A DNA stretch of 64,000 nucleotides, taken from NCBI GenBank assembly GCA_020633655.1, contig JACKDF010000001.1:372001-436000 (forward strand). Direction: 5' to 3'. Position numbers and translations under genes: made by a program. Each line of letters begins with the position of its first letter. Position 1 is the first letter of the stretch. Source of the DNA: Deferribacteres bacterium. Its GTDB lineage: Bacteria; Zhuqueibacterota; Zhuqueibacteria; Zhuqueibacterales; Geothermadaptataceae. This document shows, in pieces, positions 33,944 to 43,209 of this stretch. The notes beneath the pieces are model-generated. The model worked only from the letters and a program-made list of their open reading frames with translations, did not search any database and was not told where the DNA came from.

Positions 33944-35236
33944 TCATTTCACACTCACATCAACTTCCGCCGACAATTGTTGCACCAGGTTTTCTACATA
34001 ATTCCTGAAAAAATCACCATTCTGAAAACGTTCGTCACTGAGTTCCCAACAAGCAACGGCATAATAAGTTACCGGTTCGTCGTTGGCAACGTGTAATTTG
34101 GCGAGGAAAGAGTTGCTTAGCTGTCCGCTTTCTGGTGCTTCGGTGTAGCCGAGGTAAGCATCTTTCGGCACGATCAACGCCAGTCCGAGCCACCACTCCC
34201 GTTCATAAGTTTGCATGTCATGGGTAAGTAAAACCTGCCACTGATCGTTCACGGCGATTTCTTCGAGAGGATTTTGATCGTTGATATTCACCAGCCCGAC
34301 GGCCAAATTTTCGTCCCCTTTTAATCCTGAAAATTGCACAGAATTCTGGTAAGCGTACATTCCCGGCCAGATGCTGGTCGTCTCTTCGACCTGGTAGGTT
34401 CTGTCGTCGGTTGGTTTCCAGTTTTCATAATTGTAGTGTAGCACAGACTTGACCGGACCTTCAACGGCGATCTCAAAAGTTGTCTTTTCAACATTATTCA
34501 CGGCATCGTTCACTGTGACACCGAGGCGCATCAATTGGTCACCGACGATCAAAGCATAGCCACCGATTCCCACGGAATTACCCACTGACAAAATGTCCCG
34601 CCCCCACTCATTCATAACATGGTATGTATCTTCCACAGCGCCGTCTGCATTGATACCGACATCTTCCGGTGAAATTGCAGAGGTTGTTTTGCCGAACAAA
34701 TCTTTTGCATTGCGGCCGTCGAGATAATGCCGGAATCCGACTTTGTCATTCTCCCAGGAGGGGCCATCTGTCTGGTAACGCTGAAAACCGATGCTTTTGG
34801 GCAGTTCGTTGGCGAACAATGTTTCGCTGGTTGCCGCTGCAACAGGTGTATCTGCAGAACTGCGCTTGCCAAAACGGGCACTGGTGCGAACGATATAATC
34901 GGGTTGTTTTTGCACCCATTGCAAGGCATAAGTTTGCGTTCCGCTTGCAGGTAAATCGACCACAAAGAACAGTTCATCCCAATTTTCATCGCCATCGAGA
35001 TCATTTAATTGTGAAGGAATCGTATCTCCTTGTGCAGAGATTATCAATGGAAATACTGAACCTTCTATCGAACTCGTGAATTCCGACTTGTCTATAGAAA
35101 TGGCTTTGTCCGTAAGCACGGTATTGGACTTATTTTTGAGGACAATTTCCGACTTTTGCGGGATTTTCTGGCAGTTGCTTAAAAACAAAATTAAAAAAAG
35201 CGCACTGCTCAATTTTAAAAGTGAATACGTTTTCAT
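33944..35236 (-). CDS. DUF4861 family lipoprotein, probably polysaccharide breakdown
   Basis: A 430-residue lipoprotein (LFLSNC lipobox), started at 35236 after a GGAGG site. Recognisable DUF4861 features are LNDLDGDENWDELFFVVDL, SARFGKRS, GFRHYLDGRNAKDLFGK, EDTYHVMNEWGRDILSVGNSVG and TTSIWPGMYAYQNS. The fold is expected to be beta-rich. No activity is established, to my knowledge. Members commonly occur in gene groups for pectin and other uronic acid-containing glycans. The next gene upstream on this strand is a rhamnogalacturonan exolyase-like protein and the one after that a sialidase, so a role on acidic glycans or their breakdown products is likely by context. Confidence 0.8.
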   Translation of the reverse strand: MKTYSLLKLSSALFLILFLSNCQKIPQKSEIVLKNKSNTVLTDKAISIDKSEFTSSIEGSVFPLIISAQGDTIPSQLNDLDGDENWDELFFVVDLPASGTQTYALQWVQKQPDYIVRTSARFGKRSSADTPVAAATSETLFANELPKSIGFQRYQTDGPSWENDKVGFRHYLDGRNAKDLFGKTTSAISPEDVGINADGAVEDTYHVMNEWGRDILSVGNSVGIGGYALIVGDQLMRLGVTVNDAVNNVEKTTFEIAVEGPVKSVLHYNYENWKPTDDRTYQVEETTSIWPGMYAYQNSVQFSGLKGDENLAVGLVNINDQNPLEEIAVNDQWQVLLTHDMQTYEREWWLGLALIVPKDAYLGYTEAPESGQLSNSFLAKLHVANDEPVTYYAVACWELSDERFQNGDFFRNYVENLVQQLSAEVDVSVK

Positions 35237-35328
35237 TTTTTAGTATTTCCTCCGTTAATTTGAATAATCTTCAAGCAGAATCTCTGAGATCCCTTTATAT
35301 AGTGTTTGAACAAAAACATCCCCATTTC

Positions 35329-35413
35329 GTCATTCCGCCTTGCTTTTAGGCGGAATCCATTCTTCAACGAGGCTAAAAAATATGGATTCCCGATAAAATC
35401 ATTTGGGAATGAC
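35329..35413. repeat. Nested inverted repeat of the GGCGGAATCCA type
   Basis: GTCATTCC (35329-35336) pairs with GGAATGAC (35406-35413), and inside it GGAATCCAT (35352-35360) pairs with ATGGATTCC (35382-35390). Similar GTCATTCCxGC...GGAATCCA repeats are common in many bacterial genomes. It lies between the DUF4861 and exolyase-like genes. Confidence 0.65.
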
Positions 35414-35479
35414 ATGCGGGATTGAGCTTTCGTTCAGATACTAAATATGCTCTCAACGAATTTTATCTTTCCAAAAATA

Positions 35480-38248
35480 TTAATTGTCATCCTGAAATCG
35501 TGCATTGTCTTCCGGCAATTCATCGCCAATCAATTGCAACAACTCAATCGCATTCAGGCACCATTGTGCTGTGTTGTTCGTTGATACGCCGTCAATTTCA
35601 AAAACGGGTTGCAGCGTTGCGCTGCCTTCAAATTTTTTCATTTCAAAATTTGTGTGATAGCGTCTGGCACCGACGTTTAAAAATTCATCCCAGGCACGTT
35701 TTGCATAGGAGGTATCATTTGTTGCCCTGGCATAATATGCTGGCAGGCGTGAATACCATGGTCCCGGATTTCCCAATTCCACAGCCTTGCCAAACTCTTT
35801 TTCGATTTGTTCTTTTGGTGCTGCGTACAATCGACAAAATTGCAGCCATAGTTTATCCCATTTATTATCCTGCAACAGGTGCGTTAATTCAAAAGCCACT
35901 TCCGGTCCCCCCATCAAGACGGAGAGATGCAGAAAGCCAATATCATTTTCATCGAGGCGATAAAGTTTGTACGTCTCCGGATCATAGCCAAAAGCAGCAT
36001 TGTTACCGGAGAAAAAACCGTAAGGCATTTCAGCAAGGCAATTCACACCAACCATAATGCGGTCGCGGTAACGTTTATCACCGGTGCGCTCCCATTCGGT
36101 CATCCAGTTGCCAGCCAAAGCAAGCCAGTCCGGACCAACGCGTGCGTGGGTTGGATAGTTGCTTTTCTCCATAATTAATCGTACGGGATCCAGATTACCA
36201 ATGGCTTTGTTGGATACTTCCACCGAAGCATGCATGAGATCGCCAGTACGTTCATCTGTCGTGAGATAGTAATAAATCCGCCCTAAAGCAGCCTGGGATA
36301 TGCGCACTTCCTTGGCGCCGCAACCCCAATGAATGACATTGTGCCGCGATCCCAACCCTTCGAATCGGCCCAAATGATAAACATCCACCTCACCGGTGTG
36401 GCGCGTCATTGCCTCGGCCATGCGGAACACCTCTTCGCGGCTGGAACGCAGGTAATTGTACCACAACCACATATTAGGCATCAATTCGGCATTGTCCCAG
36501 GCATAACCGCCAATGTCGTATTTCCAAACGTGACGATCGGCATCATAGCCGTGACGCACATCGCCGTAGTGCCAGAACCCATACCAGTGACGCTGGTCGA
36601 TTTCCAATTTATAGTAGGCAAATGCGTTGTCGAGTTGATTTTCGACCCAGCGTTTGCCTGGTGTGCTGCTGTCAGGCAAGCTCCATGCACCAAACACAGG
36701 AATGTTATGAATATATTCGGCTGAAACTGTCAGCAGAGGCGGGTGGTTGCTTTGAACAACGATATTGTTGAGCGTTTCGTTTGCCAGGACACCGGCAGAA
36801 GCAAACAACGAAATTTCACTTGTGCGTCCCACCCCCGTTGCGGTGCTGAAGCCAGGCTGCACATCCTCGTAACTCGCCTGCAATGTATGGCCCCATTCCA
36901 GCGTGTCGTAATGGCGCATATCCATGGCTTCGGCGTCAGGTGACCACAGCCAGGCATACAATTGGGCCGTATCGCTTTTTACATTACGAACTTCGAGAGC
37001 AGAGGGAAATGACTGCCAGAAGTCGCGTACGCACATCGCCAACCCACCGGAAACGTCACCAACGAAAGCCATTCCTGCAGAACGTTTTCCATAACCGGCT
37101 CCGATCCAGGCGCTTTCCGCATTGGTTCTTTTTTGTACGACAAAACCGTCGGCACTGAGCTGTTGCAATTTGAAATCGTTCCAGCTGGCCCAGTTTGTGA
37201 GCAGAAATTGCTGCCGTTCGGAAAAAGAATCCGGCTCCGCGATGCGCGCACCAGTCAACTGATCAGCATAGTAATTCTTGCGGTTTTTAAATTCAAAAAG
37301 CGGGAAACCGCCAACGAGGGGCTGGCACGGCTCATCCCACAAACCGCCGTTTTCGCCGGAAAAACGAATATGCCGGTTATAGAATTGTTCATTCATCGGG
37401 ACATCAAAAACCAGCCCAAGGCCGCGGATAAAGTCTTTCTCTTGGTCGCCATCGTAAATGATTGTGTGAACCAAACGCACAGATTGCTGTCCGGCGTAGA
37501 AATAGAGCCGAACGATGAAGGGCAGCCAGCTGCGTTCCCCCGATTCCGATACATGCTTGCCCTCTATTTTTACCACGGCTCGAACTGGACCATTTTGTTC
37601 AACGGTCACTTTTTCAATTTCACCGTTGAACCTTTCCCTGTCAGGTTGGGTGCCAACATCCGGGCTGGGACCATCCTGCAAAATACAAATTAATCGTCCG
37701 CCGGCGGAGATTTCAGTGCCAGCCATTTTTATAGTGCGAATCAACTGGTCGCCTTGTTTGGGGATGTCGCATTCGATAGCGCCTGTGCTGAGGAGCACGT
37801 TACTTGCTGTTTCCGTGACTTCAATTTTTGATTTTAATTGATGTTTTGGAGCTTTTTTGACAGGCTGCAATTCGAAGTAAGTTCCGGTAGCGGAATCGAC
37901 TACTGTGCTCAAGCCGATCCATTTTAAGGATCCATCCGGCCAGTACGCCAAAGGCCACGACTGGACAGGCAACCTCTGGTTTTGGGCATTTTTTAATTCA
38001 AATTGGCTTTTAGGATCGACTTTTCCTTCCGGAAAAGGGACACCCCAACTCACGCCTGTGGACAATGCCGGGGCTTTTTCGCCAAGGTAGGACAAAGGGA
38101 TCGGTTCCACTTTCTGGGCGAAGACGGATTTGACAAGCAGACTAAAAAGAAGCAAGCCATAGAGCGCAACATTGGACAAAGCGTTTAGTGAAAGATTGCA
38201 AAATGATGGAATTTTTTCTGGAGTGATTTTCACGGACAGGTGGGACAT
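35480..38248 (-). CDS. Exo-rhamnogalacturonan lyase-like protein (PcRGLX/YetA type, PL26-related)
   Basis: The 922-residue secreted protein starts at the ATG at 38248, with GGAG six bases upstream. It has a long signal segment (hydrophobic at about 28-45, ending SVFAQ). Three parts are visible: an N-terminal beta domain (ALSTGVSWGVPFPEGKVDP, WPLAYWPDGSLKWIGLS), a large central beta sandwich (residues of about 150-540), and a C-terminal alpha/alpha barrel (RHWYGFWHYGDVRHGYD, GGYAWDNAELMPNMWLWYNYLRS, HLGRFEGLGSRHNVIHWGCGAKE). This order is that of the PcRGLX family, whose characterised members release unsaturated galacturonate-rhamnose disaccharides from rhamnogalacturonan I. The actual substrate could be another uronic acid-containing glycan. 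It carries no dockerin or binding module. Confidence 0.85.
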   Translation of the reverse strand: MSHLSVKITPEKIPSFCNLSLNALSNVALYGLLLFSLLVKSVFAQKVEPIPLSYLGEKAPALSTGVSWGVPFPEGKVDPKSQFELKNAQNQRLPVQSWPLAYWPDGSLKWIGLSTVVDSATGTYFELQPVKKAPKHQLKSKIEVTETASNVLLSTGAIECDIPKQGDQLIRTIKMAGTEISAGGRLICILQDGPSPDVGTQPDRERFNGEIEKVTVEQNGPVRAVVKIEGKHVSESGERSWLPFIVRLYFYAGQQSVRLVHTIIYDGDQEKDFIRGLGLVFDVPMNEQFYNRHIRFSGENGGLWDEPCQPLVGGFPLFEFKNRKNYYADQLTGARIAEPDSFSERQQFLLTNWASWNDFKLQQLSADGFVVQKRTNAESAWIGAGYGKRSAGMAFVGDVSGGLAMCVRDFWQSFPSALEVRNVKSDTAQLYAWLWSPDAEAMDMRHYDTLEWGHTLQASYEDVQPGFSTATGVGRTSEISLFASAGVLANETLNNIVVQSNHPPLLTVSAEYIHNIPVFGAWSLPDSSTPGKRWVENQLDNAFAYYKLEIDQRHWYGFWHYGDVRHGYDADRHVWKYDIGGYAWDNAELMPNMWLWYNYLRSSREEVFRMAEAMTRHTGEVDVYHLGRFEGLGSRHNVIHWGCGAKEVRISQAALGRIYYYLTTDERTGDLMHASVEVSNKAIGNLDPVRLIMEKSNYPTHARVGPDWLALAGNWMTEWERTGDKRYRDRIMVGVNCLAEMPYGFFSGNNAAFGYDPETYKLYRLDENDIGFLHLSVLMGGPEVAFELTHLLQDNKWDKLWLQFCRLYAAPKEQIEKEFGKAVELGNPGPWYSRLPAYYARATNDTSYAKRAWDEFLNVGARRYHTNFEMKKFEGSATLQPVFEIDGVSTNNTAQWCLNAIELLQLIGDELPEDNARFQDDN

Positions 38249-38576
38249 AGTGTACTCCATTAGGGTTCGTTGGTAATGAAATGAATCAAAGGAGCGATGG
38301 TGGTTTTAAATTATTACCAGGTTTCAAAGAAACCAACATAAATATTTACAGTAACTACAAAAGAATACTTTAATTACAATAGAAGAGAATCAACAGATAG
38401 TCAAGGACTATCTTGTGGAAATATTATAAAAACAAGACGTGATCTCATTCACAAAGGCAGGGCTGAGTCAAAACATGATTTAATTGCCGTAACTCGACAT
38501 TTATGTCGTAAGTTTAAGCTCAAAAATGAGCGACATGAATGTTGCGTTTCATGTTTTGACTAAGCTCCACCTGGCA
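38249..38576. other. Short intergenic stretch filled mainly by a repeat
   Basis: About 330 bases between the sialidase stop and the exolyase-like start on the minus strand. The part nearest the sialidase is occupied by cloverleaf element R2. The rest is AT-rich and probably holds the promoter of the exolyase-like gene. I see no firm promoter motif. Confidence 0.55.
38460..38568 (+). repeat. Cloverleaf MITE-like element, copy R2
   Basis: A 109-base copy with left end GGGCTGAGTCAAAACATG and right end CATGTTTTGACTAAGCTCC. Several substitutions (GTTGCGTTTCATG, TAAGCTCC) show it is older than the tandem copies at 55185-55530. It starts nine bases 3' of the sialidase gene. Confidence 0.85.
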
Positions 38577-39704
38577 TCATTCAAAAACCGGGTTCTCATA
38601 CTTATCTTCCCCATCAGTCAACCACTCCAGGGAAAACCTTACAAAAACATTTTTGGTATGATCGTCTTTTTCGAAAAACAAGCCAATGTCGCCATTTTCA
38701 AGGATGGTCAAGGAGGAATAGGCCGAATGTCCAGAAAAAATCGTTTTCCCATCGCTCCAGGTTTTGCCTTCATCGTAGCTTATTCGAATCGACATATTTT
38801 CGCGATCCGTCTTTGATTGTGCATTTGAGAAGAGCAGTCGGTTCTTTTTAAAACCGTCCTGGACTGAAGTGTAACGGATGAGGCTGGCATTGCAACCTGG
38901 ATCGATGAGCGCGGAATCTGCAACTGTCTGCCAGGATGTGCCAAAATCTGTCGACCGGTGCACATAACGCATGCCGCTTTTATTCAGGCGACTGTTTATC
39001 ATCCAACTGCCATCGGCTAATTCGACGATTTTGGATTCATCCGCCGGTTCAATAGACGTTTCCAGTAAAAACCAGGTTTGCCCGTGATCGCGACTGCCAA
39101 ATACATGGAGTCCGTTATTCAGGTTGACTAAGGTGTGAAGCAACATGCCAGAGCGTGTCTGAATTCCCCGTCCGGAGGTGATAAATTTAAAATCAGTGCG
39201 CCATTCAGGTTTCGCAATTTGGGAGGTAAAATCCGATGGTGTGCTCCACGATTGCCCATTATCCGTACTTTTCATGACGTGCAGCGCGTATATTCCCGGT
39301 TCGTTCTCCAAATCCATATAATTGTAAAACAGGAAAATTTCACCGGTCTGTTTATCAACAACCATCGATGCGTCGGAGGCGGATTGCCCATTGGGGTAAT
39401 CGACGACTGTTTCGATTTCGCTCCATGTCCTGCCGTTATCAGCGCTACGCCGGGCTACGATATTAATGTCTCCGTTTTTATGCAAATCGCTACAGGATTC
39501 GACGCGTTCATCCATTACAGCAAGAAGATCGCCGTTGGGTGCTGTCACCAGCGCTGGGATACGAAAGCACGAAACTCCCGGACGCATTCCTGTATTAAAC
39601 AAATCCTCATGGGAAATGACACCAGGTGCAATTCCGGATTTATCATTTTGTGTGCAGCCCAGAATGAATTGAATGGCAAAGATGATGAATAGTTTTTTTC
39701 GCAT
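38577..39704 (-). CDS. Sialidase-family lipoprotein (GH33-type, five Asp boxes)
   Basis: A 375-residue lipoprotein (FILGC lipobox), started at the ATG at 39704. It shows the six-bladed propeller signature: the FRIP-type motif CFRIPALV near residue 50 with its catalytic arginine, and five Asp boxes (SADNGRTW, STDNGQSW, SRDHGQTW, STDFGTSW, SYDEGKTW). A DER near residue 70 holds the acid residue region, and a late YSSL could hold the catalytic tyrosine. Characterised members cut terminal sialic acid from glycans at the cell surface. Neighbouring uronic-acid-glycan genes suggest the true target may be another acidic sugar such as Kdn or Kdo. Export to the surface fits glycan foraging. Confidence 0.9.
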   Translation of the reverse strand: MRKKLFIIFAIQFILGCTQNDKSGIAPGVISHEDLFNTGMRPGVSCFRIPALVTAPNGDLLAVMDERVESCSDLHKNGDINIVARRSADNGRTWSEIETVVDYPNGQSASDASMVVDKQTGEIFLFYNYMDLENEPGIYALHVMKSTDNGQSWSTPSDFTSQIAKPEWRTDFKFITSGRGIQTRSGMLLHTLVNLNNGLHVFGSRDHGQTWFLLETSIEPADESKIVELADGSWMINSRLNKSGMRYVHRSTDFGTSWQTVADSALIDPGCNASLIRYTSVQDGFKKNRLLFSNAQSKTDRENMSIRISYDEGKTWSDGKTIFSGHSAYSSLTILENGDIGLFFEKDDHTKNVFVRFSLEWLTDGEDKYENPVFE

Positions 39705-39736
39705 AATAAAATCCATAAGTTGAAATACGAACTGAT

Positions 39737-40522
39737 TTACAAATCATCTATCGGTGGTTCATGATCAATCCAGTTCAATTCACTGTCGTGCAAAAAATGG
39801 TTTGGCCAATCGAGGGATTTTTCATCGATTGCCAAAAAATTGAAAACCTGATCACAAAAGCGATTGATGAGGTCGGCATCGTGGTGCTTTAGCACGTCAA
39901 AGAGCATGTTATCAAAACGTTCTGGTTTGATTTTAGCATTCGATGTGACTTGCAGCATCCATTTATGGAAGGGATAGAGCATTTCATTTTCATTGAGCAC
40001 GAGACGACAGGAAAATAAGATCAATTTTTGCACTGCAAGATAAAGAAGGTATTTATTTCCCTTCTTCACGCCCTCGCTGTAGTACCATTTCCAGGCTAAC
40101 AACTGTGCAGCAAAGCGTTTTCTTCGTATCGCTTTTTTTTCGCGTGGAAACCGCGTTATTTCTGCCAAAAGCGTCTCAATGTTCGCAATGCGGGAAAGGA
40201 GTATGGCATTGTCTGCATAAGCATAACGCGCCGGATCGCTTCCCCTTTCTTTGACACGCTGCAGGAAATTCAGACTCACAACTTTGCAATCGATATAACC
40301 GCCAGGGTACGTGCAAATATCCCACAAACTGAAAGCAAGTTTTTTGTCATTCTTTCTTTTTAAATATTCTGATTCATCGACAACGAGGGTCACATCAATA
40401 TCCGAGTCGGGCTGGGCGAAACCGTGTGCAATGGAACCGCCCAACAAAAGAGCTAAATTCGCGGGATCATCTTTATAGAGTTCCAAAAATTTATCGATTG
40501 ATTCCTGATGGTGTTTGTGCAT
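39737..40522 (-). CDS. Nucleotidyltransferase-fold protein
   Basis: A 261-residue soluble protein. The N-terminal third has the nucleotidyltransferase signature LLGGSIAHGFAQPDSDIDVTLV, with the GS pair and the DxD metal-binding aspartates, and a third acidic residue in YIDCKVV. The rest is a helical domain rich in basic residues (EKKAIRRKRFAAQLLAWKWYYSEG). This matches proteins that add a nucleotide to a drug, a small molecule or another protein, but no subfamily is clear. A toxin-antitoxin HEPN partner is not present beside it. It lies 13 bases after the propeller lipoprotein gene on the same strand. Confidence 0.8.
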   Translation of the reverse strand: MHKHHQESIDKFLELYKDDPANLALLLGGSIAHGFAQPDSDIDVTLVVDESEYLKRKNDKKLAFSLWDICTYPGGYIDCKVVSLNFLQRVKERGSDPARYAYADNAILLSRIANIETLLAEITRFPREKKAIRRKRFAAQLLAWKWYYSEGVKKGNKYLLYLAVQKLILFSCRLVLNENEMLYPFHKWMLQVTSNAKIKPERFDNMLFDVLKHHDADLINRFCDQVFNFLAIDEKSLDWPNHFLHDSELNWIDHEPPIDDL

Positions 40523-40535
40523 AGAATTTTCTTTG

Positions 40536-41600
40536 TTAATGTGCTAACCTGTTCCATTGGTCAATCCAGAGGTTGCCATTTTTGGAATAAACAAAGCACG
40601 CTCCATCATGGGAAAAATTTACCGAAGGTGGAGTAGATTCTACGATTTGGCCAAGAATATTTCCCTGAAGATCGATAACTACACATGAAGTCCAGTAACT
40701 CGTGCTATCCGTTGTTTGGATGCGGGTGACTACTAAATTATGGGTACCGGGTATCCATTGCGGGTGTCGCGCATTGGGAAAAACCGGTTCACCCTGAAAT
40801 GAATCCGCTGGTGTAACACAAACAATCTCATCGCTGGTATAGGCAATCAACTGACCATCATGTGAGCAGCTCAACTCAATTTCGCTATTGGATGATTCTG
40901 TCAAGCGCTTCATTTGACCTGAACTCATGTTTGTTTTCCACAGCTCAAAATTGTTTCCCGTCGTGTCATAAAGGCTAAAGATCAGCTCATTCGCAGAGGA
41001 ATTCCAGGAATAATTTTCTACGAGACCCGTGATAACCTTCTGCGGATCTGTAAAGTCATGATTCGCAACGATAAGCTGATAAACCGGAGAGCCGTTCGGC
41101 AAGTTTGTTTCATAAACCAGGTACGCAACTTTGGATCCGTCAGGTGCATAGTGCGGTCGTTCAGCAGATACTCCGGGTAGCACATCTTTCAAAATGCTCC
41201 CATCCAGGGCAACGTGCCAGATTTCATTTCGAAAATGGTTTTGAATTGATACGAGCATCTGTCTGGAATCACTGGACCAGACAACGCCCGGAATCATAGC
41301 AAGTTGGGCACCGGCCAAATCGCTCCCGGCAATTAAAAGCTGTTCATTCGAACCGTCACTTTTTATAATCCACAATTCAGTCTGGATCGCAGCGACATAG
41401 GGATCGTAGGTATTTCGCGCAGAAAAAAAAGCAATATAGTCGCCATCCGGTGACCAGTAGCCTGAATAATCGTATCCGGATGATGTTAATTGTCGCGGGA
41501 AGTACAAATCATTGGAGCCTGTTGGCGTATTCTCCCGACTACAGGCCAATGCAAGCAGGGCGACAGTAGGAAAAATCAATCGAAACAACGTGTGATTCAT
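40536..41600 (-). CDS. TolB-like beta-propeller lipoprotein
   Basis: The 354-residue product is a lipoprotein (ALLALACS) with repeated WD40-like PD40 blades: GYWSPDGDYIAFFSA, VVWSSDSRQMLVS, PHYAPDGSKVAYLV, YSWNSSANELIFSLY, LSCSHDGQLIAYTS and VNFSHDGACFVYSK. This is the six-blade TolB-type propeller, usually a protein- or peptide-binding platform in the periplasm or at the cell surface. There is no peptidase domain. It precedes the nucleotidyltransferase on the same strand and may share its transcript, but I infer no joint function. It is divergent from the serine hydrolase gene. Confidence 0.87.
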   Translation of the reverse strand: MNHTLFRLIFPTVALLALACSRENTPTGSNDLYFPRQLTSSGYDYSGYWSPDGDYIAFFSARNTYDPYVAAIQTELWIIKSDGSNEQLLIAGSDLAGAQLAMIPGVVWSSDSRQMLVSIQNHFRNEIWHVALDGSILKDVLPGVSAERPHYAPDGSKVAYLVYETNLPNGSPVYQLIVANHDFTDPQKVITGLVENYSWNSSANELIFSLYDTTGNNFELWKTNMSSGQMKRLTESSNSEIELSCSHDGQLIAYTSDEIVCVTPADSFQGEPVFPNARHPQWIPGTHNLVVTRIQTTDSTSYWTSCVVIDLQGNILGQIVESTPPSVNFSHDGACFVYSKNGNLWIDQWNRLAH

Positions 41601-42060
41601 TTACATACCTCCAGGAATATATTTCTCTTCATCCCAAAACGCAGCATAGCTCATCAACAAATTTGCATCTTTGAGAAGATGACGAAACTCGAGAGAGCGT
41701 AAATAGTGAAATAGTGCAGAAGTCTCTGTGTTCAGGAAATCAGGAGCAAAACCTGCATGTGGTGCCCTTGGCGCGGTGTTTATATTAGATAAGAATTAAC
41801 GGAGAAGCAAGTTATATCTTGTGGAAACCAGACAGGATTTCAGGTATAAAAAATAAAAACAGATTTAACCTGTTTAATTTATAAACACCAGGATTGGGCA
41901 GCGGATATTCCCCGCCCATCGCTAAATCTATGCAAAGCATGCATAAACCCGGAAAAAGAGTTTTCTTGTTATTTTTTTTGTGGGAACATTTTGAAGTGAA
42001 CAAATTCGTACTCAGGGAGTCAATCAAAATAGTTACTGTGTCGAATGACGGAGGATAGCC
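41601..42060. other. Divergent promoter region
   Basis: 460 bases between the propeller lipoprotein (minus) and the serine hydrolase (plus). It holds a GATATC-family hairpin at 41895-41918, preceded by TTATAAACACCAGGAT (the inverted family flank). AT-rich DNA at 41960-42040 probably contains the plus-strand promoter. No other feature was found. Confidence 0.55.
41895..41918. repeat. Dispersed GATATC-palindrome repeat, copy f
   Basis: TGGGC (41895-41899) pairs with GCCCA (41914-41918) around a core CGGATATTCCCC that has decayed by two or three mismatches. The preceding flank is the inverted family flank, as for the copy at 21966. It is the one clear copy in a divergent promoter region. Confidence 0.6.
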
Positions 42061-43209
42061 ATGAAAATCAAAAACCGAAATAATCGTCCTTTTCTTCTTA
42101 TCCTTTTTATTATTTTCTTTTCCTGTTCTGAAGACAAGCCCGCGTCTCCCGATCTCAGTTATCCCGGTTACCCTGAGGAGTTGGATGATGGCTGGCCAGT
42201 TGCACCGATGCAGATTCTTGGGATGGATGAAGAAATTATTCTCAACCTTTCCGAACGTATTGAAAAAGGCGATTATGGCCAGGTACACAGCCTGACGATT
42301 GCACGAGGGAATCACCTGATTTTTGATCACTATTATCTCGGGTATTCTGCTGATGAACTGCACCGGTGCTATTCTGTGACCAAAAGTGTGGTGAGCACGC
42401 TTGTTGGAATGGCCATTGAAAAAGGCTATATATCGGGTGTGAACGAAAAAATCTCCACCTACCTTTCTCCAATCGATCAATATGAAATTGTATTCCGGTC
42501 GGATACTGACAAACAACAACTAACGCTTGAACATCTCCTGACAATGAGCGCGGGTCTGGAGTGGAACGAACTGGCCATCCCTTACAGCAATTCAAATAAC
42601 GACTGGAATCAAATGAGCCTAAGCGATGATTATATTCTCTATACTCTGCTGAAACCATTTGTTGCGCCGCCGGGCACGCAATTCAATTACAACAGCGGTT
42701 GCACCGTCATTCTTGGAAAAATTCTTCACCTGGCTACGGGCAAACACATCGATGCACTTGCGGCGGAATGGCTTTTTGAACCACTCGGAATTACGGATTA
42801 TAATTGGCGAACTATTGCGGTTCACGATATGCCCCATGCTGCCAGCGGTCTCGATCTGCGCCCGCGGGACATGGCGAAAATTGGTAAGCTTTTCATCTAT
42901 GATGGAATCTGGGAAGGCGAGCCCATTGTCCCGGCTTCCTGGGTTGAAGATGCGATGGACGCACATATTCCTGCATGGTACGAGACCTCCTATGGCTATC
43001 AATGGTGGATGGTTCGGTATACAAGAATTCCAGAGCCTGGTGTGCACGAAACACAGTATCTCAAATATGCTATGGGCTATGCAGGGCAACTCATCATTCT
43101 TATTCCTGTGAATGATCTTGTTGTTGTGCTCACAGGTGGAAATGGGGAGAACATGACAGATTTCGGGGATATGATTTTCAATTATATTTTGGAGGCAGTG
43201 GATGAATAA
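42061..43209 (+). CDS. Serine hydrolase lipoprotein of the beta-lactamase/DD-peptidase fold
   Basis: A 382-residue lipoprotein (IIFFSC). It has the class C beta-lactamase-like motifs: SVTK (serine nucleophile and lysine, about residue 108), YNSG in the place of the YxN motif (about residue 204), and a C-terminal region with YAGQLI in the place of the KTG-like motif. It resembles the 6-aminohexanoate-dimer hydrolase and esterase group (SAGLEWNE, WLFEPLGITDYNWR) more than true beta-lactamases. The probable reaction is hydrolysis of an ester, amide or D-amino-acid peptide in the periplasm. Substrate unknown. The last 28 bases overlap the convergent HAD gene. Confidence 0.87.
   Translation: MKIKNRNNRPFLLILFIIFFSCSEDKPASPDLSYPGYPEELDDGWPVAPMQILGMDEEIILNLSERIEKGDYGQVHSLTIARGNHLIFDHYYLGYSADELHRCYSVTKSVVSTLVGMAIEKGYISGVNEKISTYLSPIDQYEIVFRSDTDKQQLTLEHLLTMSAGLEWNELAIPYSNSNNDWNQMSLSDDYILYTLLKPFVAPPGTQFNYNSGCTVILGKILHLATGKHIDALAAEWLFEPLGITDYNWRTIAVHDMPHAASGLDLRPRDMAKIGKLFIYDGIWEGEPIVPASWVEDAMDAHIPAWYETSYGYQWWMVRYTRIPEPGVHETQYLKYAMGYAGQLIILIPVNDLVVVLTGGNGENMTDFGDMIFNYILEAVDE

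Noticed and set aside
39737..40522. Toxin-antitoxin reading (MNT/HEPN) for the nucleotidyltransferase gene
   Set aside because: The protein is much longer than MNT antitoxins and no HEPN partner gene is adjacent.
41812..42519. A 235-codon minus-strand frame over the serine hydrolase start
   Set aside because: It is antisense to a clear lipoprotein gene, spans the repeat at 41895, and has no domain.
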